A DNA stretch of 64,000 nucleotides, from assembly GCA_022794265.1 (NCBI GenBank), contig JAAWEK010000011.1, positions 124,001-188,000 of the forward strand, written 5' to 3'. A program made the position numbers and the translations under genes. Below are positions 45,488 through 52,739 of the stretch, piece after piece (position 1 is the first letter of the stretch; every line of letters starts with the position of its first letter). This stretch comes from Lachnospiraceae bacterium (lineage in GTDB: Bacteria > Bacillota > Clostridia > Lachnospirales > Lachnospiraceae). The notes beneath the pieces were generated by a model, which made no database searches, was not told the DNA's origin, and saw nothing but the letters and a program-made list of their open reading frames with translations.

Positions 45488-46687
45488 CTAGATATTTCCT
45501 AAAAGTTCTTTTTCCAAAGTCTCATAATTGTAATTTCGCTGTGTAAAATTATTAAAACTGTTTTTGGATGCCGGTTTGGAAAGATTACCGTTACCTTCCG
45601 TTCCCGAAGCAGCCGGAGCCGGCTGCTTGGCGCTGTAATATTGTCTGCCTGGATGGAGAGTCTTATTTTTCTGGTGTTCTTCGTCCAGAGACTGAATATC
45701 TCCCATGGTTCGGATACCCCGCTCCTTCCATTTGGTCAAAATGGAGTCGGCATATTCAAAACTCGGCTGATGAATCTGTTTCATGGTCCGGTTGCAGGCA
45801 TCCAGTATAATATCCATGGTAAATCCATAGGAATTTGTCCATTTAATAATCAGAGCTTTTTCATTTTCTCCCGGATTGCGGCCGTTTAATCCAAAAGCCT
45901 TTAAAACAGGATAGCAGCTTTTATTATACAGAGTAGTGTTTGCCTTTGCCTTTTCTACTGTATCAATACCTTCTTCTGCCCAGGACAGGGCTGTTTTTTC
46001 CATATAACGAAGGCTTTTGTGACCGTTGGAAACGCAATATTCAATCAGATATTCTATTAATTCCGCTTCAAATCCCAGACCGTCATAGAGATAAAGCAGC
46101 GTATTGGTATCGGAACCACTCAGCGGTTTGCCTATGTATTTCTGTGCCAGATATAGAAATTCAATGACATCAGTTTTTTCCTTAAAGGAATCAAGTTCAT
46201 TGGCAGAATAACTGTGTTTCGGAGGAATATCTGCCGGTATTGGGGTAATCTGTTCCCTGCCGGCTGATTCAGCAGAATTTGCTGCCGGTGCAACGTTTTT
46301 GGATTTTAGTCCGTTTTTGGCAGACGTCTGCGGGGAATCCTGCATCAGGCTTCTGCGTTCCTGAGGGGCAGTGGAATCAGTTCTTATGGATTCGATTTCA
46401 TTGATGTGTATGTTTGTAAGCCGGTCCGAATCATCCATACTTAAGCAGAGCAGTCCGGTTTGTTCCCAATACTTTAAGGCACGAATGACATCTTTTTCGG
46501 TATGATTGAAAATATCGGCAATATGGCAGATGGAAACATCATAGTCGGGAGCCGCCAGTGCACGCAACAGATACAGATATATTTTGACAAATTCTCCATT
46601 CGCATTCAGCATAAATTCGTCGATAAAACGATTTGATATCGGAGTGACGGAATAGACATCAGGTCCGTCTAATTTGATCTTACCCAT
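45488..46687 (-). CDS. dnaD: DnaD-domain replication initiation protein
   Basis: This 399-residue protein has an N-terminal winged-helix DnaD_N-like domain (about 1-100; EFVKIYLYLLRALAAPDYDVSICHIADIF, KYWEQTGLL), a Ser/Pro/Asn-rich linker (about 110-170), a DnaD/DnaB_2-type C-terminal domain (about 170-320, with YKSCYPVLKAFG-like helices and IKWTNSYGFTMDIILDACN), and a further linker and tail. DnaD works with DnaB and DnaI to load the replicative helicase. It is just upstream of dnaI. DnaA-box-like 9-mers lie upstream (46818-46844 and 46970-46987). Confidence 0.82.
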   Translation of the reverse strand: MGKIKLDGPDVYSVTPISNRFIDEFMLNANGEFVKIYLYLLRALAAPDYDVSICHIADIFNHTEKDVIRALKYWEQTGLLCLSMDDSDRLTNIHINEIESIRTDSTAPQERRSLMQDSPQTSAKNGLKSKNVAPAANSAESAGREQITPIPADIPPKHSYSANELDSFKEKTDVIEFLYLAQKYIGKPLSGSDTNTLLYLYDGLGFEAELIEYLIEYCVSNGHKSLRYMEKTALSWAEEGIDTVEKAKANTTLYNKSCYPVLKAFGLNGRNPGENEKALIIKWTNSYGFTMDIILDACNRTMKQIHQPSFEYADSILTKWKERGIRTMGDIQSLDEEHQKNKTLHPGRQYYSAKQPAPAASGTEGNGNLSKPASKNSFNNFTQRNYNYETLEKELLGNI

Positions 46688-46817
46688 TTTCTTTCATACC
46701 TTTCTATATTCTTTCAAGATTATTTCTTTTGCTTGGAATCACATTATAGCATATTATTTGAAAAATGAGAACATTAAAATTTTCGCTAAACCTTGAAATA
46801 TGGGCGTTTTTGCAGAT

Positions 46818-46844
46818 TGTGGACAATGTGGATATGGTGGATAA
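46818..46844. promoter_or_regulatory. Three tandem DnaA-box-like 9-mers upstream of dnaD
   Basis: Three contiguous 9-mers, TGTGGACAA, TGTGGATAT and GGTGGATAA, repeat with exactly 9-base period. Each differs from the reversed DnaA box TGTGGATAA by one base. The reverse-strand dnaD promoter candidate (TTTACG-18-TATAAT at 46880-46885 and 46856-46861) lies just upstream in the direction of transcription, so bound DnaA would block the early transcribed region. Confidence 0.6.
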
Positions 46845-46969
46845 AAAAATTTAGAATTATAAATAAAAGCTAAAAACTGCGTAAAACAGACAAAATCTGA
46901 CAGGGTACTTGTATAATTTATGTAAACAAGAAATCCACATTTGTCGAAAAAAGATATGCACCGACAAAA

Positions 46970-46987
46970 TGTGGATAATGTGGATAA
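46970..46987. promoter_or_regulatory. Two tandem perfect DnaA boxes
   Basis: TGTGGATAA occurs twice in direct tandem (46970-46978 and 46979-46987), immediately before the murC stop. Perfect match to the reverse complement of the DnaA box TTATCCACA. A further one-base-variant box (AAATCCACA) is at 46931-46939 in opposite orientation. Confidence 0.7.
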
Positions 46988-46990
46988 CTT

Positions 46991-48427
46991 TTATTTTAAT
47001 AGATTTTCACCGATTAATACAATATCTCCGGCGCCCATAGTTATCAACAAATCGCCGTTGATACAATTTTTCAGCAAAAATTTTTCAATTTCTTCAAAAG
47101 ACGGCAGATAATGTACAGATTTGCCAAGTTTTTGAATTTCGTCGCAAAGTGTCTGAGAGCTGATACCTAAATTATCGGTTTCCCTGGCAGGATAAATGTC
47201 TGCCAGTACTACCTCGTCTGCAAGAGAAAGAGCAGAGGCAAATTGTGTCAGAAAAGCTTTGGTGCGGGTATAGGTATGAGGCTGGAATACACACCAGAGT
47301 TTTCTGTGAGGATAATTTGCTGCGGCTGTCAGTGTGGCCGTTATTTCGTCAGGATGATGGGCGTAATCATCAATGATGGTTACTCCGTTTTTTTCTCCCT
47401 TGTATTGAAAACGGCGGTCTGTGCCGCTGTATGTATTCAGCCCTTTTGCGGCAGCCTCCGGTGGAACATTCATTATATCTGCGGCGGCAAAAGCAGCCAG
47501 AGCGTTTAAAACATTGTGTTCTCCCGGCACTTTTAAATCCACATGGGCTGTTTTCACAGGATTTATGAAGCGGCAGTCCCCGTTTTCAAAGCAGGCAGTC
47601 TGTTTCATAATGTCGAAAGAAGCACAGGCGAACTGGTTGTATGATATATTTTCCGGATAAAATTCGCTTTTATTTTTATCCGGCCCGAATGTAACATATC
47701 GGCATTTTAAATCATTGGTAAAATAACTTAAGTCGTCTATTTCACTATTGATTACCAATACACCCTTTTCATCCAGTTTATCGGCAAAAACTTTGAAACT
47801 GTTCCGGATATCATGGATATCTTTGAAAAAGTCCATATGGTCTTCCCGGATATTCAGGATGATTTCAATTGTGGAGATAAAGGAATGAAAACTGTTGGTA
47901 TACTCACAGGCTTCCGTTACCAGATAACCGGATTTTCCTACACGGACATTACCGTGTATGGATTTCAGAATACCGCCTACCAGTATGGTTGGGTCGTATC
48001 GGGCTTCCAGCAGGATTTCCGAAAGCATGGAAGTGGTAGTGGTTTTTCCGTGGGTGCCGGATACGGATACTGCAGTGGGGTATTTTGACATAATCTGACC
48101 CAGAAGAACGGCGCGGGACATTACGGTTATGCCTTTTTCTTTTGCGGCAGTTAATTCCGGATTATCTGCTTTGACTGCGGCGGTATAGACCAGATATGAG
48201 ATGTCGTCGGTAATGTTTTCTGTGTAATGACCATATGTAATATCTGCGCCTAAGGATTCCAGACGTTCCGTAACAGGAGAGGATTTGGAATCGGAACCGC
48301 TGATGGAATAACCTTTATCCAGCAGGATTTCTGCCAGTCCGCTCATACTGATGCCGCCGATTCCCACAAAGTGGATATGACAGGGATTGTTCATTATTTC
48401 TTCTATATTATTCAATGTTTTAGCCAT
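46991..48427 (-). CDS. murC: UDP-N-acetylmuramate--L-alanine ligase
   Basis: This 478-residue Mur ligase has the N-terminal HIHFVGIGGISMSGLAEIL Rossmann motif, the ATP-binding P-loop GTHGKTT (124-130), the central domain with NILNIREDHMDFF-type Asp/His residues, and a C-terminal domain with VIDDYAHHPDEITAT and FQPHTYTRT. It adds the first L-Ala to UDP-MurNAc in the cytoplasm. The reverse-strand ATG at 48427 is close to an AAAGG; a start at residue 12 (MNNPC) is possible. It lies upstream of dnaD-dnaI on the same strand, with DnaA boxes in between. Confidence 0.93.
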   Translation of the reverse strand: MAKTLNNIEEIMNNPCHIHFVGIGGISMSGLAEILLDKGYSISGSDSKSSPVTERLESLGADITYGHYTENITDDISYLVYTAAVKADNPELTAAKEKGITVMSRAVLLGQIMSKYPTAVSVSGTHGKTTTTSMLSEILLEARYDPTILVGGILKSIHGNVRVGKSGYLVTEACEYTNSFHSFISTIEIILNIREDHMDFFKDIHDIRNSFKVFADKLDEKGVLVINSEIDDLSYFTNDLKCRYVTFGPDKNKSEFYPENISYNQFACASFDIMKQTACFENGDCRFINPVKTAHVDLKVPGEHNVLNALAAFAAADIMNVPPEAAAKGLNTYSGTDRRFQYKGEKNGVTIIDDYAHHPDEITATLTAAANYPHRKLWCVFQPHTYTRTKAFLTQFASALSLADEVVLADIYPARETDNLGISSQTLCDEIQKLGKSVHYLPSFEEIEKFLLKNCINGDLLITMGAGDIVLIGENLLK

Positions 48428-48456
48428 CCTTTTTCAATGTTGTATAATCACTCTTA

Positions 48457-48462
48457 ATTATA
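48457..48462 (-). promoter_or_regulatory. Extended -10 promoter element of murC
   Basis: On the reverse strand TGC-TATAAT (TATAAT at 48457-48462) is an extended -10, 30 bases before the murC start. No clear -35 is visible. Confidence 0.5.
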
Positions 48463-48662
48463 GCAAATGATTGGGAAATTAACACCCCCTTAATTGGGAT
48501 TCGTGTAATAAAATTGTTTTCTGGCAAAATTTAAAAATGGAAAAATTTTATTACTTCATCTAAATATTTTCTAAAGATAGTAATACTTATATATACACTA
48601 AAAAATATAAAATATATAATATAGTTTATTATATTGATAATGGAAAGTATGGAGGATTCATT

Positions 48663-49220
48663 ATGATTCAGCATCAGCAGACACCTGCATCAACACCAAT
48701 GCCGTCTGTACAGACAACAGTAGTACCAATAGAAAACGATTCGGTCAGTCCTTTTGCGATGCAGTTAACATCACCGTTATATCTTGCGCCTGTACCTAGT
48801 TCGGGCACTGCAGCACCTGTGCTCAGAAATTGGAAAGGTGAACCTGTCAGTTTACCTCCTCACCATATTATGAGTCCGGTGGATTTGGCAATGGATCAAA
48901 AACCTATAGTTATGAGAGGTCCTTTCACAAAGGAACAAAAAGAAAAATTTAGAAAAGGTACCGGAGCAGGACTGAAGATATCGCCGCATCACAGACATCA
49001 GTTACCTGTCAGCATGGGAGGGGTAATAGATGAAATACCAGGTCCGGGACATCCGGCCGGAAATCAGCATACAACCGGAAAGAGACATCCAAACAAAAAA
49101 ACATTCTTTCCAAAAAAATCTTTACGAGGTAAAGAGATAAGAAAACATTGGCAAGAAAAAGAGGCTCGCATGGTTGAAAGACCGCCGGGTTCAGGACAAT
49201 GGTATGATGATGGCTTTTAA
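48663..49220 (+). CDS. Orphan HNH-nuclease-like protein (toxin-type C-terminus)
   Basis: This 185-residue protein has a Pro/Thr/Ser-rich N-terminal half (about 1-90; PVSLPPHHIMSPVDLAMDQK) and a His-rich C-terminal half: FTKEQKEKFRKGTGAGLKIS, then PHHRHQLPVSMGG, IDEIPGPGHPAGNQHTTGKR and HPNKKTFF (about 93-160). HH, GG, H and N-H positions resemble the catalytic core of HNH/LHH nuclease domains of polymorphic toxins. There is no signal peptide or membrane segment. No immunity gene is next to it: the neighbours are murC (divergent) and murI. Its own promoter region of 235 bases is AT-rich. It could be a remnant of a larger toxin or a free-standing nuclease. Confidence 0.55.
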   Translation: MIQHQQTPASTPMPSVQTTVVPIENDSVSPFAMQLTSPLYLAPVPSSGTAAPVLRNWKGEPVSLPPHHIMSPVDLAMDQKPIVMRGPFTKEQKEKFRKGTGAGLKISPHHRHQLPVSMGGVIDEIPGPGHPAGNQHTTGKRHPNKKTFFPKKSLRGKEIRKHWQEKEARMVERPPGSGQWYDDGF

Positions 49221-49235
49221 ACGCATAAGATACCT

Positions 49236-49264
49236 TTGCAACATCCCCTCATTTATGATATTAT
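49236..49264 (+). promoter_or_regulatory. Promoter of murI
   Basis: TTGCAA (49236-49241) and TATTAT (49259-49264) are separated by 17 bases, placed just upstream of the murI start at 49303. Confidence 0.6.
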
Positions 49265-49302
49265 GATATAGAATTTCAATGAACTTTGTGAGGATAATTT
49301 CA

Positions 49303-50133
49303 ATGAATGAAATAAATAGAACTCTTGCACCGGTAGGAGTGTTTGACTCCGGTGTAGGAGGACTGACAGTTGCCCGGGAGATTATGAGGCAGCTTCCAAA
49401 TGAAAAAATTGTATATTTTGGAGATACGGCAAGAGTTCCCTATGGCAGCAAGTCAAAAAATACGATTATAAAATATTCAAAACAGATTATCAGGTTTTTG
49501 AAAACAAAAGGTGTGAAAGCCATAGTTGTGGCATGTAATACTGCCAGCGCCATGGCTTTGGAAGAAATACAGCCGGAAACGGACATTCCGATTATCGGTG
49601 TGATAAAACCGGGAGCCAAGACTGCCGTAGAAAAAACAAAGAATAAGCGGATTGGCATAATTGGAACGGAGGCAACCATAAGCAGTAATATTTACAAGGA
49701 TATCATTTGCGAAAAAGATAGTTCTGTTACAGTTGTGGGAAAGCCCTGTCCTCTGTTTGTACCATTGGTGGAAGAGGGCTGGATTAAGGACCCTGTCACC
49801 TGTGAAGTAGCTAAACGATATCTGGATTACTTTAAGCAGGAAAATATTGATACTCTGGTATTGGGATGTACCCACTATCCGTTGCTGCGGAATACTATTG
49901 GAGAAATAATGGGAGATTCCGTTACTTTGGTGAATCCGGCATATGAGACAGCAGTAAGCCTTCGGGCGCTGTTGCGGGAAAAAAATCTGGCTGCCGGAAA
50001 CGAACATAGATATGAAGGGAATATGTATGACTTTTATGTTAGTGATACGGCAAACAAGTTTAAGCACTTCGCAAACTCTATTTTGCCGTTCCATATTGAG
50101 GATATTGAGCAAATTAATATTGAGGAATATTAG
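49303..50133 (+). CDS. murI: Glutamate racemase
   Basis: I choose ATG 49303 because GTGAGGA (49288-49294) lies eight bases upstream; the ATG at 49279 has none. The 276-residue protein has FDSGVGG (D15-S16), the first catalytic Cys in VVACNTAS (C78), and the second in LGCTHYPLLR near residue 189. It interconverts L- and D-glutamate for peptidoglycan and needs no cofactor. It sits between the HNH-like gene and a YwiB-like gene, with its own promoter. Confidence 0.95.
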   Translation: MNEINRTLAPVGVFDSGVGGLTVAREIMRQLPNEKIVYFGDTARVPYGSKSKNTIIKYSKQIIRFLKTKGVKAIVVACNTASAMALEEIQPETDIPIIGVIKPGAKTAVEKTKNKRIGIIGTEATISSNIYKDIICEKDSSVTVVGKPCPLFVPLVEEGWIKDPVTCEVAKRYLDYFKQENIDTLVLGCTHYPLLRNTIGEIMGDSVTLVNPAYETAVSLRALLREKNLAAGNEHRYEGNMYDFYVSDTANKFKHFANSILPFHIEDIEQINIEEY

Positions 50134-50199
50134 GATTGCGTATGAAAATGTGAGAATAAAATATAGGACTCAGTCATTGAACATATATAGAAAGAATGG

Positions 50200-50640
50200 A
50201 TGCAGATGGATAAAGATGTATTTGTAACAATTAAAGGTATTCATACCGCCAATAATGAGTCAGACGATACAGAAATACTGATTCCGGGCGAATACTATTT
50301 TAGAAATAACAAGCATTTTGTGTGTTATGAAGAGGTTTCGGAATCTGATGGGGAAAGATCCAAAAGCGTTATGAAGATAAGTAATAATATGGTAGAACTG
50401 ATAAAGCGTGGTTCCAGTGTTTCTCACCTGATTTTTGAAAAAAATAAAAAAAATTATTCATTGTATAATACAGGTGTGGGTGATTTGTATCTGGGTGTGG
50501 ATACCAGTGATATTCAAATGACAACGTCGGAGGATGAAAGGCGGATAGATGTGAAAATCAGCTATAGCCTGGAGATTAATCAGCAAAAGGTATCAGATTG
50601 TGAAGTAAACATTGTAGTATCTTCGGATAGTATGCTATAA
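50200..50640 (+). CDS. DUF1934/YwiB-like beta-barrel protein
   Basis: This 146-residue protein opens with DVFVTIKGIH and has EYYFRNNKHFVCYEEV and GVGDLYLGVDTSDIQMTTSEDERRIDVKISYSLEIN, the pattern of the DUF1934/YwiB family, which forms a calycin-like barrel. Its function is unknown. It is 66 bases after murI and probably in the same transcript; a terminator follows (50661-50704). The start may be 50200 or the next ATG at 50206, since the ribosome binding site is weak for both. Confidence 0.75.
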   Translation: MQMDKDVFVTIKGIHTANNESDDTEILIPGEYYFRNNKHFVCYEEVSESDGERSKSVMKISNNMVELIKRGSSVSHLIFEKNKKNYSLYNTGVGDLYLGVDTSDIQMTTSEDERRIDVKISYSLEINQQKVSDCEVNIVVSSDSML

Positions 50641-50660
50641 TTTTATCTTTGGATATCGGC

Positions 50661-50714
50661 AGGACTGATACAGACAGACTAAATATCTGTTATGTGTCAG
50701 TTCTGTTTTGATTT
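50661..50714 (+). terminator. Rho-independent terminator after murI-ywiB
   Basis: AGGACTGATACA (50661-50672) pairs with TGTGTCAGTTCT (50693-50704, with one G-U and other near-perfect pairs), with inner ACAGA/TCTGT pairing, and GTTTTGATTT follows. Confidence 0.75.
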
Positions 50715-50743
50715 GGGGCGTGTTAGGAAATCAGGATATTGAG

Positions 50744-50786
50744 ACGGTATTGTTGCAGCTTATGTAACAATACCGTTATTTTTTCT
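50744..50786 (+). terminator. Second intrinsic terminator before the chemoreceptor gene
   Basis: ACGGTATTGTT (50744-50754) pairs perfectly with AACAATACCGT (50766-50776), with an 11-base loop, then a T-rich tail TATTTTTTCT. No coding gene lies between it and the previous terminator. It may stop readthrough, or attenuate an unseen short transcript upstream of the chemoreceptor. Confidence 0.75.
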
Positions 50787-50859
50787 ATTTGCTATTGTAA
50801 ATGGAAGAAAAAAAGCGTAAACTTATTGTATAAAATTTAATGCGGTGAAAGGAGCCTGT

Positions 50860-52581
50860 ATGCAGAAAAAAGTCAGAAAATTTAGCATTAACCGGAAGAT
50901 ACTGTTGACATCAGGTGTATTATTGTTACTCTTTACTCTGATATTGGGAATGGATTTTTATAACACCATGAAAAAAAATATGGTAGAAATGGGGGTAGAC
51001 CAGGCAAAGACTGTTGTACATGCTGTTGCAAAAAGCCTGGATGCGGATTCCATGGAAGGGTTGAAACCCGGAGATGAAACATCAAAGGAATATAAGGCAG
51101 CACTGGAATTTTTGAGAAAAGCAAAAGAAGAATATAATATGGCGTATCTGTATACGCTGACCACGGATGGAAGTAAAGTCTATTATGGGATTGATACGGA
51201 CGAGAGTGACGGGCAGTTAATGATAGGCGATGAATTTACAGAAGAGTACAGTAAGATGGAAAGAGTATTTGAAGGAAATATATTTGTACAGGACTTTATT
51301 GATTATACAGAAGACGGAGATTTAATTACCGCATATTACCCGGTAAAAAATCGAGACGGAGAAGTGGTTATGGTTCTTGGATGCGACTATAACGCTTCTG
51401 ATGTGACAAAACAGTTACATATAATGAGAAATCATCTGTTGGCTATTGCTGCTGCGGGACTGGCGGTAATGATGATATTGCTGAGTCTGATTATAAGAAG
51501 CATTATGAGGGGTTTACGGAAAGTAAATGATAAAATAGGCGAAATTGTAAGTGATGAAGGGGATCTGACGCAGCGGCTGAATGTAAAGACCGGTGATGAG
51601 GTGGAAGAAATTGCTGAAAATATAAACGCTTTGCTTGAGTATATAAGGAATATAATGTCAAATATATCCGGTGGTGCCGAAAAACTTAGTGATTCTTCCA
51701 GAGTTGTAATGGAACATATTATGGGTGCGGAAGAAAATATATCCGATGTATCGGCCACCATGCAGCAGATGAGCGCAGCCATGGAGGAAACCTCTGCTTC
51801 CCTTAATCAGGTGCAGACTGCAATATTTGATGTATATGACGGAATTGAGAATATAGCGGAAGCTGCAGGGAATGGAAGAGCCATGATGTCTGAAGTTCGC
51901 AAACGGGCAGAAAAAATTTATATTACAGCCCGGACGGAGCAGAAACAGGCATATTCGGAAGCTGATGAGATATCCGTTTCCGTAAGCGATAAGATAGAAA
52001 AATCAAAAGAAGTAGAGCAGATTAATATACTGACAGATAAAATTCTGGATATCACGCAGCAGACAAACCTGCTGGCTTTAAATGCAAGCATAGAGGCGGC
52101 TAAAGCAGGAGAAACGGGGAAGGGATTTGCAGTTGTGGCGGATGAAATCGGAAAGCTGGCATCGGATTCCGAATCGGCGGCAACCCAGATTCAGCAGGTA
52201 AGCAGGGAAGTCATCAGTGCAGTGGAGGGACTGGCACAGGAATCAGAACGTATGGTACATTTTATAGAAAACACTGCTATGACAGGGTATAAAAATCTTC
52301 TGGATACCAGCAAGAGCTATCAGAAGGATGCAGAACATATATATGAAGATATGGATATTTTTGCCCGGAATTCCCAGCAGCTTCAGCAAAATATTGACAG
52401 TATCAAAGAATCTGTGGAGACGGTAAATATTGCTGTCGAGGAAAGTGCCAAAGGAGTGGTGAATGTAGCGGAAATGTCCGTTGATTTGTCTGGCAGAATG
52501 GAAGATGTGGCCAATAAAGCCCATGAAAATACAAATATTTCAACGGAACTGAGAAGTGAAGTCGGCAAATTTAAAATTTAA
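50860..52581 (+). CDS. Methyl-accepting chemotaxis protein
   Basis: I choose ATG 50860 because AAAGGAG (50848-50854) is five bases upstream. The 573-residue protein has transmembrane helices near residues 10-31 and about 190-212, between which lies a Cache-like sensor domain (about 35-185). A HAMP domain (about 213-265) follows, then the long signalling coiled coil with the conserved hairpin [20 protein letters not shown] near 403-422 and [13 protein letters not shown]. It signals through CheA/CheW; no chemotaxis partners are in the window. A TTGTAA-17-TAAACT promoter is likely near 50800-50830. Ligand unknown. Confidence 0.9.
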   Translation: MQKKVRKFSINRKILLTSGVLLLLFTLILGMDFYNTMKKNMVEMGVDQAKTVVHAVAKSLDADSMEGLKPGDETSKEYKAALEFLRKAKEEYNMAYLYTLTTDGSKVYYGIDTDESDGQLMIGDEFTEEYSKMERVFEGNIFVQDFIDYTEDGDLITAYYPVKNRDGEVVMVLGCDYNASDVTKQLHIMRNHLLAIAAAGLAVMMILLSLIIRSIMRGLRKVNDKIGEIVSDEGDLTQRLNVKTGDEVEEIAENINALLEYIRNIMSNISGGAEKLSDSSRVVMEHIMGAEENISDVSATMQQMSAAMEETSASLNQVQTAIFDVYDGIENIAEAAGNGRAMMSEVRKRAEKIYITARTEQKQAYSEADEISVSVSDKIEKSKEVEQINILTDKILDITQQTNLLALNASIEAAKAGETGKGFAVVADEIGKLASDSESAATQIQQVSREVISAVEGLAQESERMVHFIENTAMTGYKNLLDTSKSYQKDAEHIYEDMDIFARNSQQLQQNIDSIKESVETVNIAVEESAKGVVNVAEMSVDLSGRMEDVANKAHENTNISTELRSEVGKFKI

Positions 52582-52597
52582 AAATTTCAAAAAACTA

Positions 52598-52628
52598 TTG
52601 ACATTAAAGTTAACTTTAGTGATATACT
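52598..52628 (+). promoter_or_regulatory. MerR-type promoter with 19-bp spacer and palindromic operator
   Basis: TTGACA (52598-52603) and TATACT (52623-52628) are separated by 19 bases, and the perfect palindrome TAAAGTTAACTTTA (52605-52618) fills the spacer. An overlong spacer with a dyad operator is the hallmark of promoters activated by MerR-family regulators. No MerR gene is in the window. Confidence 0.75.
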
Positions 52629-52655
52629 CTCAGATATTCAGAGATGGCAGCTGTG

Positions 52656-52698
52656 AACCTCACAGTCATGGTTTATAAGTTCCATTGACTGTGAGGTT
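52656..52698 (+). repeat. Stem-loop in the leader of the DXS-like gene (degenerate palindromic element)
   Basis: AACCTCACAGTCA (52656-52668) is the perfect reverse complement of 52686-52698 (13 bp). Read on the reverse strand, 32 bases of this leader match the 36001-36035 element at 24 positions without gaps, so it may be a degenerate fourth copy. It is 40 bases upstream of the start. Confidence 0.5.
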
Positions 52699-52739
52699 TG
52701 TCTGTCTGACAGAAATAAGAATAGAAAGGGAGAACGGAA

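Noticed and set aside
46688-46990. Chromosomal origin (oriC) in the dnaD-murC gap
   Set aside because: There are only five to six DnaA-like boxes and no dnaA, dnaN, or gidA nearby. A regulatory or titration site fits better.
49477-50112. 211-residue reverse-strand frame in murI
   Set aside because: Antisense to all of the murI core; its composition is typical of a shadow frame.
50713-50859. c-di-GMP riboswitch upstream of the chemoreceptor
   Set aside because: Only a simple terminator hairpin is visible; the conserved riboswitch motifs are not found.
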